DNA of 64,000 nt from Lichenostomus cassidix (Eukaryota > Chordata > Aves > Passeriformes > Meliphagidae), in the NCBI GenBank assembly GCA_008360975.2, contig CM039211.1, forward strand, positions 762,038 through 826,037, written 5' to 3'. This document shows, piece after piece, positions 44,728 through 57,800 of this stretch (positions within the stretch are counted from its first letter, which is position 1; each line of letters begins with the position of its first letter). A program made the translations under genes and the position numbers. Below the pieces are notes generated by a model. That model was not told where the DNA came from, did not search any database, and worked only from the letters and a program-made list of their open reading frames with translations.

Positions 44728-47700
44728 TGAACCCAAAGTAAGGGGATCTGCGGAGGGTGAGCTGGGCTGGGGATAAGGGTGGTGAGGGCAGGAGAGAGGT
44801 TTGGGAGGGGGGGTGCACAGACAATGGGTTCAAGTCAGTTAACAAAAAAAGCCGTCTGTATTGCCAAACAAAGCACACTCTGGGTAACCCCTTGCTGCTC
44901 TTGACAATTTAGAGTGTCCCAAACTGGCCTGCGCCACTGAGCAGAAAAGGGAACACGGAGAATGTACAATGAAGGGGCACAATGAGAAGTCTGTTTCCTG
45001 TTGAATGTTGCTTTTTTTTTTCCTCCTTAACTAATCCTTCCCAGAATCTAGTAGTTGAAGTACGGTCCACAAATTGTTTGTCAGATGGTAGCTATGGCAC
45101 TGAGCACATACACCCTCATCTGTCCAATTAGACTGATGATGCACTCAGAATTTATTGAATAATGGACAGTGACTTTGCAGACACAGGCTCACAACTCTCA
45201 GCTTGGACTCCTCCCTCTGCAGGGGCAGACAGAGACCCAGCTTGGTTTTACATCATCTTTGCTGCAACTGGAATTGGTCAGGACACAACCCTGAGAAAAA
45301 AACATGTAAAGGGTCTGGAAAAAAAATATTTTCAAGATTAAAGCAATCCCAAAACCGTTTCCATTGGCAGGGACCTCCTGAGATCGTTTGGTCTAAGCTT
45401 CCTGCTCAAGCCATGTCACTGGGAGTTGTTTGCCAGGATTGTGCCCAGTCAAGTATCTCCACAGATCCTTTGCTATTGCAAGGGAAAATAGGAGAGGGAG
45501 GGAAGACAGTTGCTCTGCACTCCACCTCAAATAGGACAGCTCCTCCTTCTCATGCAGAACAGACTATTTGCTCAGTCCTGCAGCCCTAAACAGAATACCT
45601 CTGGACACTATTTGATGAAAGCAAATGGATGAGGGAAAATGACTGTCCTAAAGCTGTCATCTCAGGTCCAGTCTTCAGTTCAGCTGCATTTGCATTAGGG
45701 TATTACATGAAGTTTACCTGACAGGGTAGAAAATATGCAGTTATCTTGCCAGGATTGCTATTCTATATCCGAGATCTCATTTGTTGAATGCATAGTGCAT
45801 TACAAGGTATACACCAATATTTAACAAAACTAGCTCTAAATAACACTGTGAGTGGAGCAACTAAGCAAAGAAACAGAAAAGTATCAGAAATGTAAGATTA
45901 TCAGGTTAAATTCAAGCATAAAGAATATTCTGAAATTACAGTATGCTGATGGGAGCCTCTATGTTCACAGCATGCATGGAAATCAGCCCCAGATCACTGC
46001 TTTTCCTAGATTTTTGTTGATAGAGATAGTGAGTTAAAGAAGCAAGGATGTTTATTTTGCTATATATATACAGGGAGTCGAATGCAATGGGTATTGGCCT
46101 CATTTGAAACTCTTAAGTAATATTGTGACACACAATGCTAATACGTAACAAGAACATGTAAAGAACGTATTGCCAACCACAATTGATTACATGGATGGAC
46201 AGAAACTAGCTACCAGTGATTATTACTCACAGGTGTTTTTCCAGAAAAAGAAAACCCTGAGTGGTTGGATGAAGCAGGCCCACAACTTCCAGACCCAGAG
46301 GAGACACTCCTGTGGATAGAGTGGGACTGATGAATTTCCTGCAGTTACAAAAGGCACAGTAGGTGTGTTGAGCACCCAGTCCTGAGAATCACAGACCTCC
46401 TGAGAGGACAGGGGGGCTGCTCAGTGATTGTTGGACCTGAACCACGAGTCAAAACAATGGATAAAAGCTCACCTAGGGAACATTACAGGACAGTGTCAGT
46501 GCAGCACTTCTGAATGCCATTGCTGAAGGAAAGTCACAGTTGTGGGGACAGGCATCCTTTGAACCTTGCTTAGTTGGGTCAACAGAGGGCTGGAGCTTGC
46601 CTCAGTACTATCAACTAATCAGCAAGTGATATATCTAATGATGAAGTGGAAAGACAAACACAGTAATAAGAGCTGAAGTCCACTCTACAAGTCAGCTCTT
46701 TAAAAAAAAAAACCACTATTAAGGAACAAGACATGCTAAGGAGAGGCTTAGCAGCCAAGATTCTAAATTTTGTTAACTTGAATTCAGCTCTTTGTGAAGT
46801 CATGACTGAGTTTACTACTGCAATAAGGATACAAATTACCAGAGCATTTATTTTGTAGGTGTACAAACTTTTGTCACCATCCATAGCCTGAAGCACATGC
46901 TTTTGCCTATTTGTGTGTCCATGACTCAAGGGTAGATGCCAGGGAGTTTCTGGATACAGCCAACAGCATTGGCTACAGCTATGGTCCTAGGTCCTAGGCT
47001 TCACCCAGGACTGAACACAGTGCTGCTGCTTTTAAGGCTGTAGGAGAAGAGAAATTTTAAATGGATCCTTAAGTATTTGTGAGAATCTAATCTGGAGTGA
47101 AGGAGGAGGGATCTGAGGTGGATGTAAGTCAAACACCACCACTGCTCAGTTTAAAGAAAACATTATTTCTCCACTTTGCAATTTAAATTGGCACTCACCA
47201 GCACGCAAGGAAAATAAACCAGAGTAATGTTGTGTTAGGAGAAAATTGGCCATCTGAACTTCCTATGGTTTATTTTCTCAACTTTTTTTCCCCAGGAAAT
47301 CTGAAAGGAGACAGGACCTGACCTTCTCCAGGAAAACTGGACAGGAAGGAAGGTAACAGGAGAGAAACACAAAGTTGGAAGGCACACAAAGGCAAAGGTG
47401 GGGCCTGAGTATATGAGCATTGATTGAAGGCATGCACAAGCAAGTTGACAAAGATGGAATGAACAGCTGGGTTCTCAGAGGCAGACAGGAGAGTGAGAGG
47501 TGTGCTAAGCCATGAGTAAATGCTGAGGATGGCATTAAGAAAGCAAGAAAACCAGGGAAACTGTGGGGGGTGACACTGAAAGAAATATGCAGGGCTGATG
47601 AATATACAGTGCTGGTGAGAGAGGAAACAGAGGAAACTGTACTAGAAGATCAAAGTAAGCAGCTTGATGGGGATAAAAGACTGCTGGAAAATGGGGAAAC

Positions 47701-48967
47701 AAGGACAAGGCAGAAAACTGTGGAACAGAGCAAGAATTTGATTGGAAGGAGACAGATTGGAAGGAGACAGATGGCGACAAACACAAACATGGCAGGATGA
47801 GAGCAAACAGTGGAAATGTCCATTTCCATATGTGACAAAGATTACTATTTTCACCTGACTTGATTTTGCAGACTTGACTTTGAGAGATCCTCTTAGAAGA
47901 TAAAAATATTTAACCTAATAATTTATAAAAAAAGAATATTCCCAATTTCCTGATTTCAGGAAGAAAAGTAAGAGTTTTGAGAAATACTGATGAAATATAC
48001 TGAAGGAGTCCTCCTCCTTTTTCTCCCTAAGGCAGCATTTTTGAATTCCAGGCCACTGCCTGTAGGATCCCAACAGACATTATGAAATAAAACACTGAAT
48101 AAATATATCCCACATTAAGCAGCAACTTCAACTATACTTCCATGCTAAGTACACTGACCTTTTTTCAAGCACAAAATTAGCACAATCCTGTTGAAAAGTA
48201 CTCTGGAGAATGTGCAACTTGGGTAACTATTCAGCAGGTGTTTACAGTGGGGTTTTTTGAGGTCAGGATAGCATTCCTCGGGCAAGAGAGTCAGTTCAGG
48301 CTTGTGCTTTGATTTCATGTTGAACTTTATACTCATACAACACAGCAGTGTACTAACCAGTCCATCTTTAAATTTCTTGTAAGCATGCTGTGCTGCTCAG
48401 GTCTAATGCTGCAGGTCTGTGCTGCTCAGCCTGCTTGCAAGGAATGAAGAAAGGGGCTTCTGTTCCTCCAGTTTAAAATCAGAAAAACACAAAAAATTGT
48501 GTCACACACAGAGACAAGTGTACCTATCTTATACACTAATACCATCAGCTCACACTGTCACAGTTCCCTCAGCATCTGTATAGTTGCATCAAGGATGAAC
48601 AGGGTTATTTCAGAGGTTTTATTCTCTGCTATCTTTAAATTATTGCTGAAATATCCGCAACAGCTGGGAAAACTGATCAAATTTTAAGTTTTCTTATTTG
48701 TTACTCTACTTTTATTACAGAGATTGTGTTCTGTCATCTGATTTCTCTCTAGTGGCTTCCTCTGTTCTCTGCTTTGCTAATATGCCACCCTGAACACGCA
48801 GGAATCTCTCCCTGGTTACCAGCAAACTTAGAGAAACTGCTGCTCTTATTTCCCACTGGAGCTAGAGGTAGAAAACTCACCAAAACTTCTTTCTTGTTTA
48901 ACTGTGCTGGTTAACATGCTTTCCCACCTCACTGCTTTGAGATCCACCCTCACACCAGCTGTCTCCA
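44728..48967. other. Intergenic, TAL2-TMEM38B part 4
   Basis: No gene recognised. A 15-bp tandem duplication is at 47741-47770. AT-rich with short homopolymers. Confidence 0.5.
47741..47770. repeat. 15-bp tandem duplication
   Basis: Two exact copies of ATTGGAAGGAGACAG. Confidence 0.9.
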
Positions 48968-49605
48968 TGTTGTTTAACCCCAGCTACCAGCTCAGCCCCT
49001 CGCAGCCACTTGCTCACTCTCCCACCAGTGGGAGTGGGGAGAGAATTGGAAGGGTAAAAATTCAGGGGTTGTTATAACGACAGTTTAATAGGGAAAGCAA
49101 AAGCTGCTCACACAAGCAAAGCAAACCAAGGAATTAACTCCCTGCTTCCCATGGCTGGGCAAGTGTTCAGCCATCTCCAGCAGAGCAGGGTCCCATCACA
49201 CGTCACAGTGATTTGGGAAGACAAGCTCTGTCATGCCAAATGTCCCTTCCCCTTCCCCTTCCCCTTCCCCTTCCCCTTCCCCTTCCCCTTCCCCTTCCCC
49301 TTCCCCTTCCCCTTCCCCTTCCCCTTCCCCTTCCCTCTTCTTCCCCCCACTTTACACACTGAGCATGATGTCACATGTATCCCTGGGGGCATTCCTGGAG
49401 TATCCCTGGGGTCACTTGGGGTCACCTGTCCTGGCTGGGTCTCCTCAGCACGAAGAGCAGCAAAGGCCTTGTCTCTGTGCAAGCCATGCTCGGCAATAAC
49501 AAAAACATCTCTGTACCATCAACCCTGAGTTCAGCAGACATCCAAAATGTAGCCTCACACTGGCCCCTGGGAATGAAATTAACTTTACCCCAGCTCAAAC
49601 CAGCA
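48968..49605 (-). mobile_element. Solo LTR, avian ERVL-like family
   Basis: The + strand reads as the complement of a bird ERVL-like LTR: TTTAACCCCAGCTACC, CGCAGCCACTTGCTCACTC, a segment matching the U5/R side (GACAGTTTAATAGGG), GAGCATGATGTCACATG (complement of the LTR's CATGCTC region), and the left end TTAACTTTACCCCAGCTCAAACCAG. The LTR thus points to the - strand. It is related to, but of a different subfamily from, the one at 14705. No target-site duplication was evident and no internal viral genes are attached. It carries an expanded hexamer array. Confidence 0.8.
49247..49330. repeat. TTCCCC hexamer array inside the LTR
   Basis: Fourteen perfect TTCCCC units, with a partial unit on each side. 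The - strand, which is the LTR's sense strand, is GGGGAA repeats. It sits just downstream of the LTR's TATA-equivalent position (49351-49357, read on the - strand as GTGTAAA). Confidence 0.97.
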
Positions 49606-50981
49606 CAACTTTGCTTTGGAGAGCAATGCTTCAGGTGCAGTGTCAATGCAGTATTACATATTTGAAGATCTGACTAAAAATTCAAAGTCCAGGCAGGTAT
49701 TTCTGATCAGCTGCAAAATAGCACCAGTAAAGGCATTGCTGCTGGCAAATTAGAGAATTTGGGTATATCTATACGAGTTGCAGGCACAGTGGTGGCTGCA
49801 GTGCAGATGTTGATGGCCCAAATTGCGACTTCTTTTGTGTCACCATAGATTCGCTGCGGTCATTGCCATTTTTATTTCTCTCTCTCTCTCCTATGATCAC
49901 ATATGAGATTGTCTGAGTAGGTTTCACTGCCTAGCAATGAAACGGATGCCACTCGGTGGGGGTAAACCAGTACTGCAAGGAGTGAAAATGACTACATCCT
50001 TTTAAATACCATCAGAATCGCCGTGGCTGCAGCTGCACGGACACAGAGCCCTGCTCAGGGGGAAATAAAATGATGCTGAACTGATTTCTGCCACACAATG
50101 CAGCTCACTAATTATTATGTCTTATTATCTATCAACTGAGGCAAGTCAATATCCTGATCTAGAAAACAAACTGTGGTTTCTGTGTCTGCACACAAGCGCG
50201 ACAGAAAATAAGATATATTAATGGTAAGACTAGTAAGAGATCACTTTGACTACATCATGATCTCTTCATGTAGATGAGATGAAGATGGAAATGGCCAGGA
50301 AATAGAAATGAGCTGCACTCACATGGGTCAATTGTCAGGAGTACATGAGTCACTGGATGCACAGAAAGGAAGAGATATTGAGAATAAGAACTTATTCTGT
50401 GAATATGACACTGATAGAAGGCAATTCAATGGAAATAATGGCTTGCTATTCATAGCAAGCTGAAATTACTCTGGGAAAAGTTCAAGTGCTTGCTGTGTTG
50501 ACTAGCACGAACCTTTTTCCCAGAATGATTCTACAGTTCCACTTATTTCCTGAAATTAGTTCTTGGTAGGCAAAGAACAAGTCTAAAAGCACCTGTGAAA
50601 CTTGCATATTTTCAGACTGCTTTGCTTGACTTCACCATACAGTGCGTAAAACTTAGAGACTTTAAGAGCTCTTTTCACCAGCGTGTGGAAGTTTAATGGA
50701 AAAGACAAAAATGGTGGTGGGAAAATTTAGTAGGGAAAAACAGCCAAAAAATCACAAACAAGTAAACATAACTTCCATCTCCGGGAGGGGGTGGGGAGGG
50801 GGGCGGAGGAAGAAAAAAGTTAAATATGCAGAAAAGGTGAGAAAAACAAACCTGAACAGGGATCCATCAAGAACAGTGTGGAGTTAGTGTACTTTGGCGG
50901 GATTGTTGAAAATATTGTGATACTTGGCTACAGATCTTTCAAGAGTCAAAGTTAGCAATCATCGCTATCAAAATGGCTGTA
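49606..50981. other. Intergenic, TAL2-TMEM38B part 5
   Basis: No gene recognised. 49840-50220 is non-repetitive with scattered CpGs and TAATTATTATG-type cores and may be regulatory. A G-rich tract is near 50784-50810. Confidence 0.4.
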
Positions 50982-51033
50982 AAGATGTATTGAATGGATG
51001 TGAAGATGTATTACATGGATGTGAAGATGTATT
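50982..51033. repeat. 21-bp tandem repeat, 2.5 copies
   Basis: Unit AAGATGTATTGAATGGATGTG; the second copy differs at two positions, and a third is cut after ten bases. It lies 500 bases upstream of the TMEM38B start. Confidence 0.9.
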
Positions 51034-51359
51034 TCTGCTGGGCTCTGACAGGATCTGGTGTACATCAACACCCTCAGTTAACTAACAAATAGATGGCATA
51101 AGCCTGGGAAAGACCACATGTTGAACGGACCGTACACGCTGGTAATGATAAATATTCTTGACGAGCTTCAGAAATAGTCAACAGGGAGGCAAAAAAAAAG
51201 AGAAAGAAAAATGTATCAGGGTAAGCGTAGTGCGTGAGGTGAGCAGGGAAGCACCACAACCCCAGCAAGGGCTCTGGATAGCGGGCACCACCGATCTCAA
51301 ACTGTGACCCTCCCTGGAGCAGGGCTATCACGATTTTAACCCAAAAAAGGCAAACAAAA

Positions 51360-51800
51360 AGCGCACAGGCAGCTCGGAGCTGAGCGGAGGCTGCTGAGGG
51401 GAGAGCCCTGCCCGTGAGGCGCCGCGCCGCCCCGCCCCGCGCTGACGGCGGCCGGCAGCGGCCAAGCTCCTCCTGAGGGCTCCGCCGCCTCCTCCGTCCC
51501 GGGCAGCCGCTCGCGGAGCTCCGTGCCCAGCCATGGAGCTGTGGCAGGTGCCGCTGAGCTTCTCCCGCCTCCGCATGTTCCCATTCTTCGACCTGGCGCA
51601 TTATGTCGCCTCCGTGCTGGCGCTGAAGGAGCAGCGGGGTGAGCGGGGCGAGGCGGGACGGGGCGGACACCCCACACCCCCATCCCGATCGCGGTGTGGC
51701 TCCGTGTGGAATCCCCCGGCCCTGCACCGTGTTGCGTGTGGCTCCCGCGGGGTTCCCAGCGCCGGCAGGGTGCGGACGGAGCCCCGAGGGGAGCCGCCGT
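51360..51800 (+). promoter_or_regulatory. TMEM38B: CpG-rich promoter of TMEM38B
   Basis: Abrupt rise in C+G and CpG, with CGCCGCGCCGCCCCGCCCCGCG around 51420 (GC boxes), covering the first exon. No TATA box was seen. This is typical of a housekeeping-type promoter. Confidence 0.8.
51533..51638 (+). CDS. TMEM38B: TMEM38B coding exon 1
   Basis: ATG to the donor GTGAGC at 51639. Encodes [20 protein letters not shown] and on to KEQR, ending after one base of a Gly codon. Confidence 0.95.
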
Positions 51801-54800
51801 GACACTTATCCCATGGCCGTGCAAATGGGATTGTCTGCCGCCTGCATTAGTCTGTCCACAAGCCATGTCTCGCTGCCCGCCGAACACACCCGGCCAAGCT
51901 TTGCTCGCTTTCCAGAGCTTAAAAGGCGCTGGCGAAATCAGCCAGGAGTTTTGTTGAAAACCTTTTAGCTGTTTATTCAGTTATTTATTTGTTTCAGTTT
52001 CAAAGTCTCAGGAACAAGAGGGCTGAGGCTGCTTGGAGTTTAAGTTCAGGGGTGCAGAAGTGCTGTGTGTAGCGCAGGCCGATATCTCTGTGCCCAGAAT
52101 TGCATCTGAGAGGGGGAGATACTCACATCCTTACATCCTTCACACTCCCTGTTTGTGCTGCAGGGTGTTAAGGCAATTCTGCCTCGTGAAAAACAGCTTG
52201 GGGCTCTTTCGGGAGGGTCCTGTGCCAGTGGCTTGTCAAAGTTTTACCCCGTAGACTGTACAGTGAATTTAGCAAAGCCTTCCACTTCCACTAACAGGGT
52301 TTTGTGTGACTGCACATAATGACACTTCAATCTCTACTGAGTGTTCTTCTGCTGCTGTTAACCTCGAGTCTGTTTCTGTTTGCTGTCACAAATGTAGGCA
52401 CTGTCCTTGTTTTAATGTTTAGAAATAAACTATTTGTGGTGTGGCTTTGGACGTATTTACAGTCACCGTGCATCCCAGGGGACAACTATATAGGAAACTG
52501 AGCTGGCTTTTGGGATTGTAGTGCAACTTTGGGAGCCCGTGCTTGCCTCAGATTTCTAGGGGTCTGCACTGTTTGTTTAGTGAGAGCTTTGGTTCTGTGG
52601 TCCCTTCCTAAATGTTTCAAGTGAATTTTAACTTTCTGCTGAGGAAATGCACTTAACAGACTGTGAAGACTGATACAAAGTGCTTATGTATGCTAGAATC
52701 TTCACCAAACTTTGTTACTACTGATAAAATTTTTAATGGGTGCTGGCCTGTGGCATTGTGTAATGTGTCTGTGCCATTAAAAAAGGGAGTTTCTGACATT
52801 GTCATGCAATACTTTTAAACTTTTCTCTGGAACAGGCACACCTAAAGACCAGGATGAGGGGCCTCTCTGTTTTGTATCAGCACAGCTTTAGTGAGACAAC
52901 ACATATAGAAAGTGGAATTGCTGTCAGAAGTCTGGTCAAATCCATGCTCCTAATTTTTTTCCCCTTCTCAGCTTAATAGCCAGATAGTTCAGAACTCCTG
53001 AGTATTTTCTAATACTTGGAATTAATAACTATAATCCAGGTGACTGCCTGCCGGCCTGTTTCTCACTTCCCAAGTGGTTTTAGCTGAGTATTAAATCATA
53101 ACTGAAATAGCAGTTATTATGAATACTCAGTATGGATATATTATTGTTGATTAATGCTCTCTAGGCTTTATGTTCTTTTTGGAAACTTACAACAGTAGCT
53201 ATATTTGACAGGGAAATAACGGGAAAGCCTTAAGTGCCTGGTGATGTAAGAAGTATGTAGTCAAGTTACAGCCATGTTTATTTTATCCCAGATTAGTGTC
53301 TCATTAAAATACCAACCCACCCCCACTGCTGAAAATCAGATTCAGTGTGGGCATTTGTATCATGGGTGGGTGCACACTAACTGGGACTTTTCCAATCCTC
53401 CTAGCCAGGCTTTCTTGCTCACTTGTGACTGCTGGCAAACTGCAGCAGAGACAACCAGCTTGTTGCTTTCTGCATGTTTTAAAATGTGAATTCTTGGTCA
53501 GTGCTTTTGGGATGGCTTAGGAGTTGCTTGTTTGGAGCTCTGGCCAGTTGTAGAACTGGCAATTTTCTTTCTTAGGGATGGAGGGACAACAAAAGGTGTT
53601 CATGGTTGAGGATGTGTCATATCTGTTTTTTTCTTGCCATTTGTCTACAACGTGTTTCAGGTGACTGGAAGAGAAATAATTTCTTCAGCATAGTTTTGCT
53701 GTATTAAACCTGGCTCTATAAATCCTTTATCTTAACTAATGAATGGTTGAATGGGGTACTAGGAAAACTTGTACAAATCCTCCTGGTTTGCTCACTAGGT
53801 GTGTGTGTAGTATGCATTCCTGATTGCCTATTTGGAAAATGCTGGAAAGGTTAAAGCAGATATTATCCTATTGACAGAAATAGTTAGCTGGTAGTCAGGG
53901 ATTTTTTTATTTTTTGTTTCTTTTGTTTTTTTTTTTAATGTTACTGTTGTTCAGGAATAATATTTAAAACTGTATTCAAAATTAGTCCTTCTGTTTTGAA
54001 ACCTTTTCCTAACTTTCTGAAGTGTACATTTGCAGGCCCACTGGCAGATCCACCATTGCATGGTTGTGTGATGCCTCATTAATTTTACAGGATGCATCAG
54101 AGGACAAATATAAATGACCACTTTTTGTATAAAAACATGACCTACTTAAAACTGAGTTTGTCTTCTGAAAGGTTACATCCCAGTCTTAATTTATGTAGCA
54201 ATTCTAAGATGCTCTTTAAATTAGTACCAATGTTTTTTGCCTCATTGCCTTCTGTGTTGGGTATACTCCTTGTTAGAAAGCAGGTATGAATTGTTAAACA
54301 CTGGCATTTGAGCCAAATCTAATGTAGACTAACAGAAGAATCTGGAAGTGCAGTAGAGTTTCCAGTCTCTTGTCCTCTTATTTGTAAAATGAAGACATTT
54401 ACCTCCTTTGTTGTGGAGCTTACTCGTAGAGGGCAATCTGTAATAACAGTTGTAATTCCTGGATTTGCCTTCAAAACTGAAAACCACTTGCTGCTAGTTG
54501 TGGGTAAAAAGAAATGTGGAGAAGCTGGTGATTGCTGGAAGGCAGGAGAATGGATTTGAAGAGAGAACAGAGATCTAATTTTAAATCCACTCTGAAAGTA
54601 GTAAACACAAGCCAATAATATTTTGCAAGTGTCTTACTTGGAGCACCAGGTACTGCACTTTGGAAAATAAATTACAAAATAGTAAAAATGAAAGAGATGT
54701 TATTTTATATTAAGATATTCTGTAATGCTTAGGACTGCTCATTTTTATAAATTGGCTGTTACATGGGAGTTTAGATAGTGCTGCAATACTTGATGTCTAT

Positions 54801-57800
54801 GCCAGCACTAAAACTGGAACAATCTTGTTTATATATTTAGTGAATTGTATTGAGAATTCCATATGCTGTTTTACATGTCTGAGCCTCTCATCTTGGGTAA
54901 GAAGCTTCTTTTCCCATGGAATTGCCTGGAGAACCAAAGCTTCTGCTCTGAATTGGGAATAGATGTCAAATTTCATTTTGGGTCAGACACAGTGCTTTTG
55001 TGAACTTCAGCCTTTGGACTATGGAAAATTAAACTTGTTCAGGCAAACAGAGCTCAGCACCAGTGTTAAGGGGAAGCTTTGGGAACACTAAACTTTTAGA
55101 GTAGAAGAAAATAGTCAAAACAACTACTTGAGGATATTGCTAGCTTTGTTAAAATGTTGTTTTCCTCTGAAAACAGTTAATGCTTCCCATTACCTCCAGT
55201 ATAATCTTTTACTATTGAATACTCTTTTTGACATAGTTCACTTGCATTTTAAAAGGATAATTCATTTTAAAGATAATGGAATAAACAAAACTGCCAACAT
55301 TTTAATAATGAGAGTAATTTGCATTTATTAGTATAGTTCAAAGTAACCTTTTTTCCCCTCTCTTCAAGAGTGCAGGTGAAAGCTATTTGATTATTATCTT
55401 GGATGCTGTTTTCATTTTGGCCAACAATCACAGCAGGGTATTAGGAGGAGAAAAAGGAAAACAGCTACCTTGAATTCTTGGAACCCTCAAAAAGAGAAAT
55501 GGAATTCCTAGAATAACCCTCCAAATGTTAGCAATCCTGTTTAGATAAGCCACTTACGTGTTTTTAGTATAAATTTGAAAGCAAGCATGTCCCTGTGTCA
55601 GGCTGTTAACAACAAGACCCTGCTGCCATGCTCTGAAAGCTTTTTCTTCTTGGTACCCAGTTATAACAAACTAATGCACAAAGGATGTTCAGAGAACATG
55701 TTGTCAGCCTTTCACTTCATTTTAGGAGGCGTAAGTTAAAGTCACCCTACCCTGAGGTTTGCATTTCTGGAAAATTTTCCTGTAAGAGCCTGCCGATTGC
55801 TGGAGGATTTTTCATTACCTGAAGGAACTGAACTGAAAAATACTGGTCTTTAAAACATGATCTTTTTCTCCAGTTTTCATTTCTGTTTATGTGTTTGTTT
55901 TTTTCCACAGGAGTTGTGGAAGTGTCAGTCCGAAGTCCATTGGCCTGCTGGTTTAGTGCAATGCTTTATTGCTTTGGTGGTTCGGTTTTGTCTTCACTGA
56001 TGCTTGGTGAACCTCCAGTAGCATTTCTGGCAAAGACCATAAACATTCTGCTGGCATCCTCAGTCTGGTAAGCAGCCACAGTTAGGTAAGATGAATAATA
56101 TTGGCTCTAAGGAAGCTGTGTGCTGTGAACTGGTGCTGTTCCATCAAGGTTCCATGTGAATCAGAATTTTGACTTAAAAGTGGTGTGGATTTGGATGCTG
56201 TCTGTCATTCAGAGTGTCACAGCAGCTGTTGTGATCCTGTTCTGTGAGAACAGAGAGCAACTCCTTACTGTTGTATAACAAAATGCTCTCTTGCTAGACT
56301 AGACTTGCCTTAGGTTTTTATAGTATTCCTGGTCAAACAGCTGAAAACATTAGTTCTTAATAAAATGAATTAATTTGCTGATTTGCTGAATATAGGCAAG
56401 TCATAAACACGGTCAAGTTTTTCAAAAGTAGCTTTTGAAGACCAGAACCTGGCTGATGCAAAACTTTTGGACTTTCCTGTAACTGGAAGGTACAGAAAAG
56501 TTACAACTGGAACTGGGGTTCCAAGACAGATCTTTCTTCCAGTTTCTACTACCAGTCACTGACTTTTTTTTCTGTATTTCATTCCTTCCCAAATGGGTGG
56601 TTGTTGTGGTGGAAGACAGTAGTGAGCTGAGTGGTATGATTGAGTCAAGTATTTGGCAGTTTGGCCTGTTTGGAGTTTAAAAAAAAAAACAACCTGCTGG
56701 ACTTATTTTCACATAAATGTTAACTTCCAGTGGGGTTAATTTGTTCCAGAAAGTGATCTTTGAAGAAAACTTCAAACTTAACAAAAATTATGAGCAGCAG
56801 TGGGGGTTTGAATTTAGAAAGCTCAATCACTACCTTTGGAGAGCCTGGTCTGCTTAAAATCCTTTAGTTCCACTAGCCCCTTAAGTTTTACAGTTGCAAA
56901 TGCATTAAAGCAAAAGCAAGTGTTTCTGACTGTGTGTATGTATTAGTTTTCTGGTCTTTGTGATGCAATAGAAGATTACATGGTTAATTTGGACAAATGG
57001 GTGAAATTAATATTATGCATTAATTAGTGAATTGTTAACAGAGCTTATGGAACCTGTCTGTGTTTCTGTTAGTCTGATGTGGGCAGACTGATTGCTTGTT
57101 TTATCAAGTGACACGAGCTGGGAGTGCACTTGTAGAGAACAGGATTTCTGTTTAACTCACCATGGTCAAATGAGATTTGCTGTGCACAAATTAAACAAGG
57201 TTTTAGTGGGGAGCTGTGAATGTTATGAAACATCTAAGCTTCCAGCTTTACAAAGTTCTCTCTCCATGAGTATAATGACCTTAATTCCTGGTCCCAGATC
57301 ACATGAAATGAAATTCCTCAAGCCACGCTTGAGACTGGAAAGTGAATGGGGTTGTGCTGGGCTTGAGGAATGCTCCTGAATAGTCTGTAGGACAGCGGCA
57401 TCTGCTGTTAGCAGAAATTACAGGCAGAAATGCCACGGTGGGCCTTCAGTGCCAGCTTCAGGCCTGTCACCTGTGCTACATGGGTCCTGAACCCACAGTC
57501 TGCAGTTGTAATTAATTCTGGTGAGAGTTAGCTGGTAAGTAGGTGGCTTAAGTGGCTGTTTGCAGTAGCCTCTAAAATACATTCTCTCTCTACATCTTTG
57601 GCTTTGTATCAGCTGAAGGCCTGGTTGCATACAGAGGCAGCTGACATTACAACGGGAGATAAAGAGAATTGAAAGGCCTTAGAAATTATTGGTAGGCAGG
57701 ATTGAGCTGAAAAACCTCAAAGCAAAGGGGCAGTGTCTTGTTTTTTGGTTTTTTTTTCAAGAAAACTAAAAGTTTTCTGTCCTTTTTTAAAATTACTTTC

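Noticed and set aside
49151..49528. Pro/Ser- or Gly/Lys-repeat open frames across the hexamer array
   Set aside because: Produced by the TTCCCC repeat inside an LTR; no coding evidence.
51074..51805. 243-codon minus-strand open frame over the TMEM38B first exon
   Set aside because: CpG-rich DNA lacks stop codons by composition; the frame resembles no protein and is antisense to a well-supported exon.
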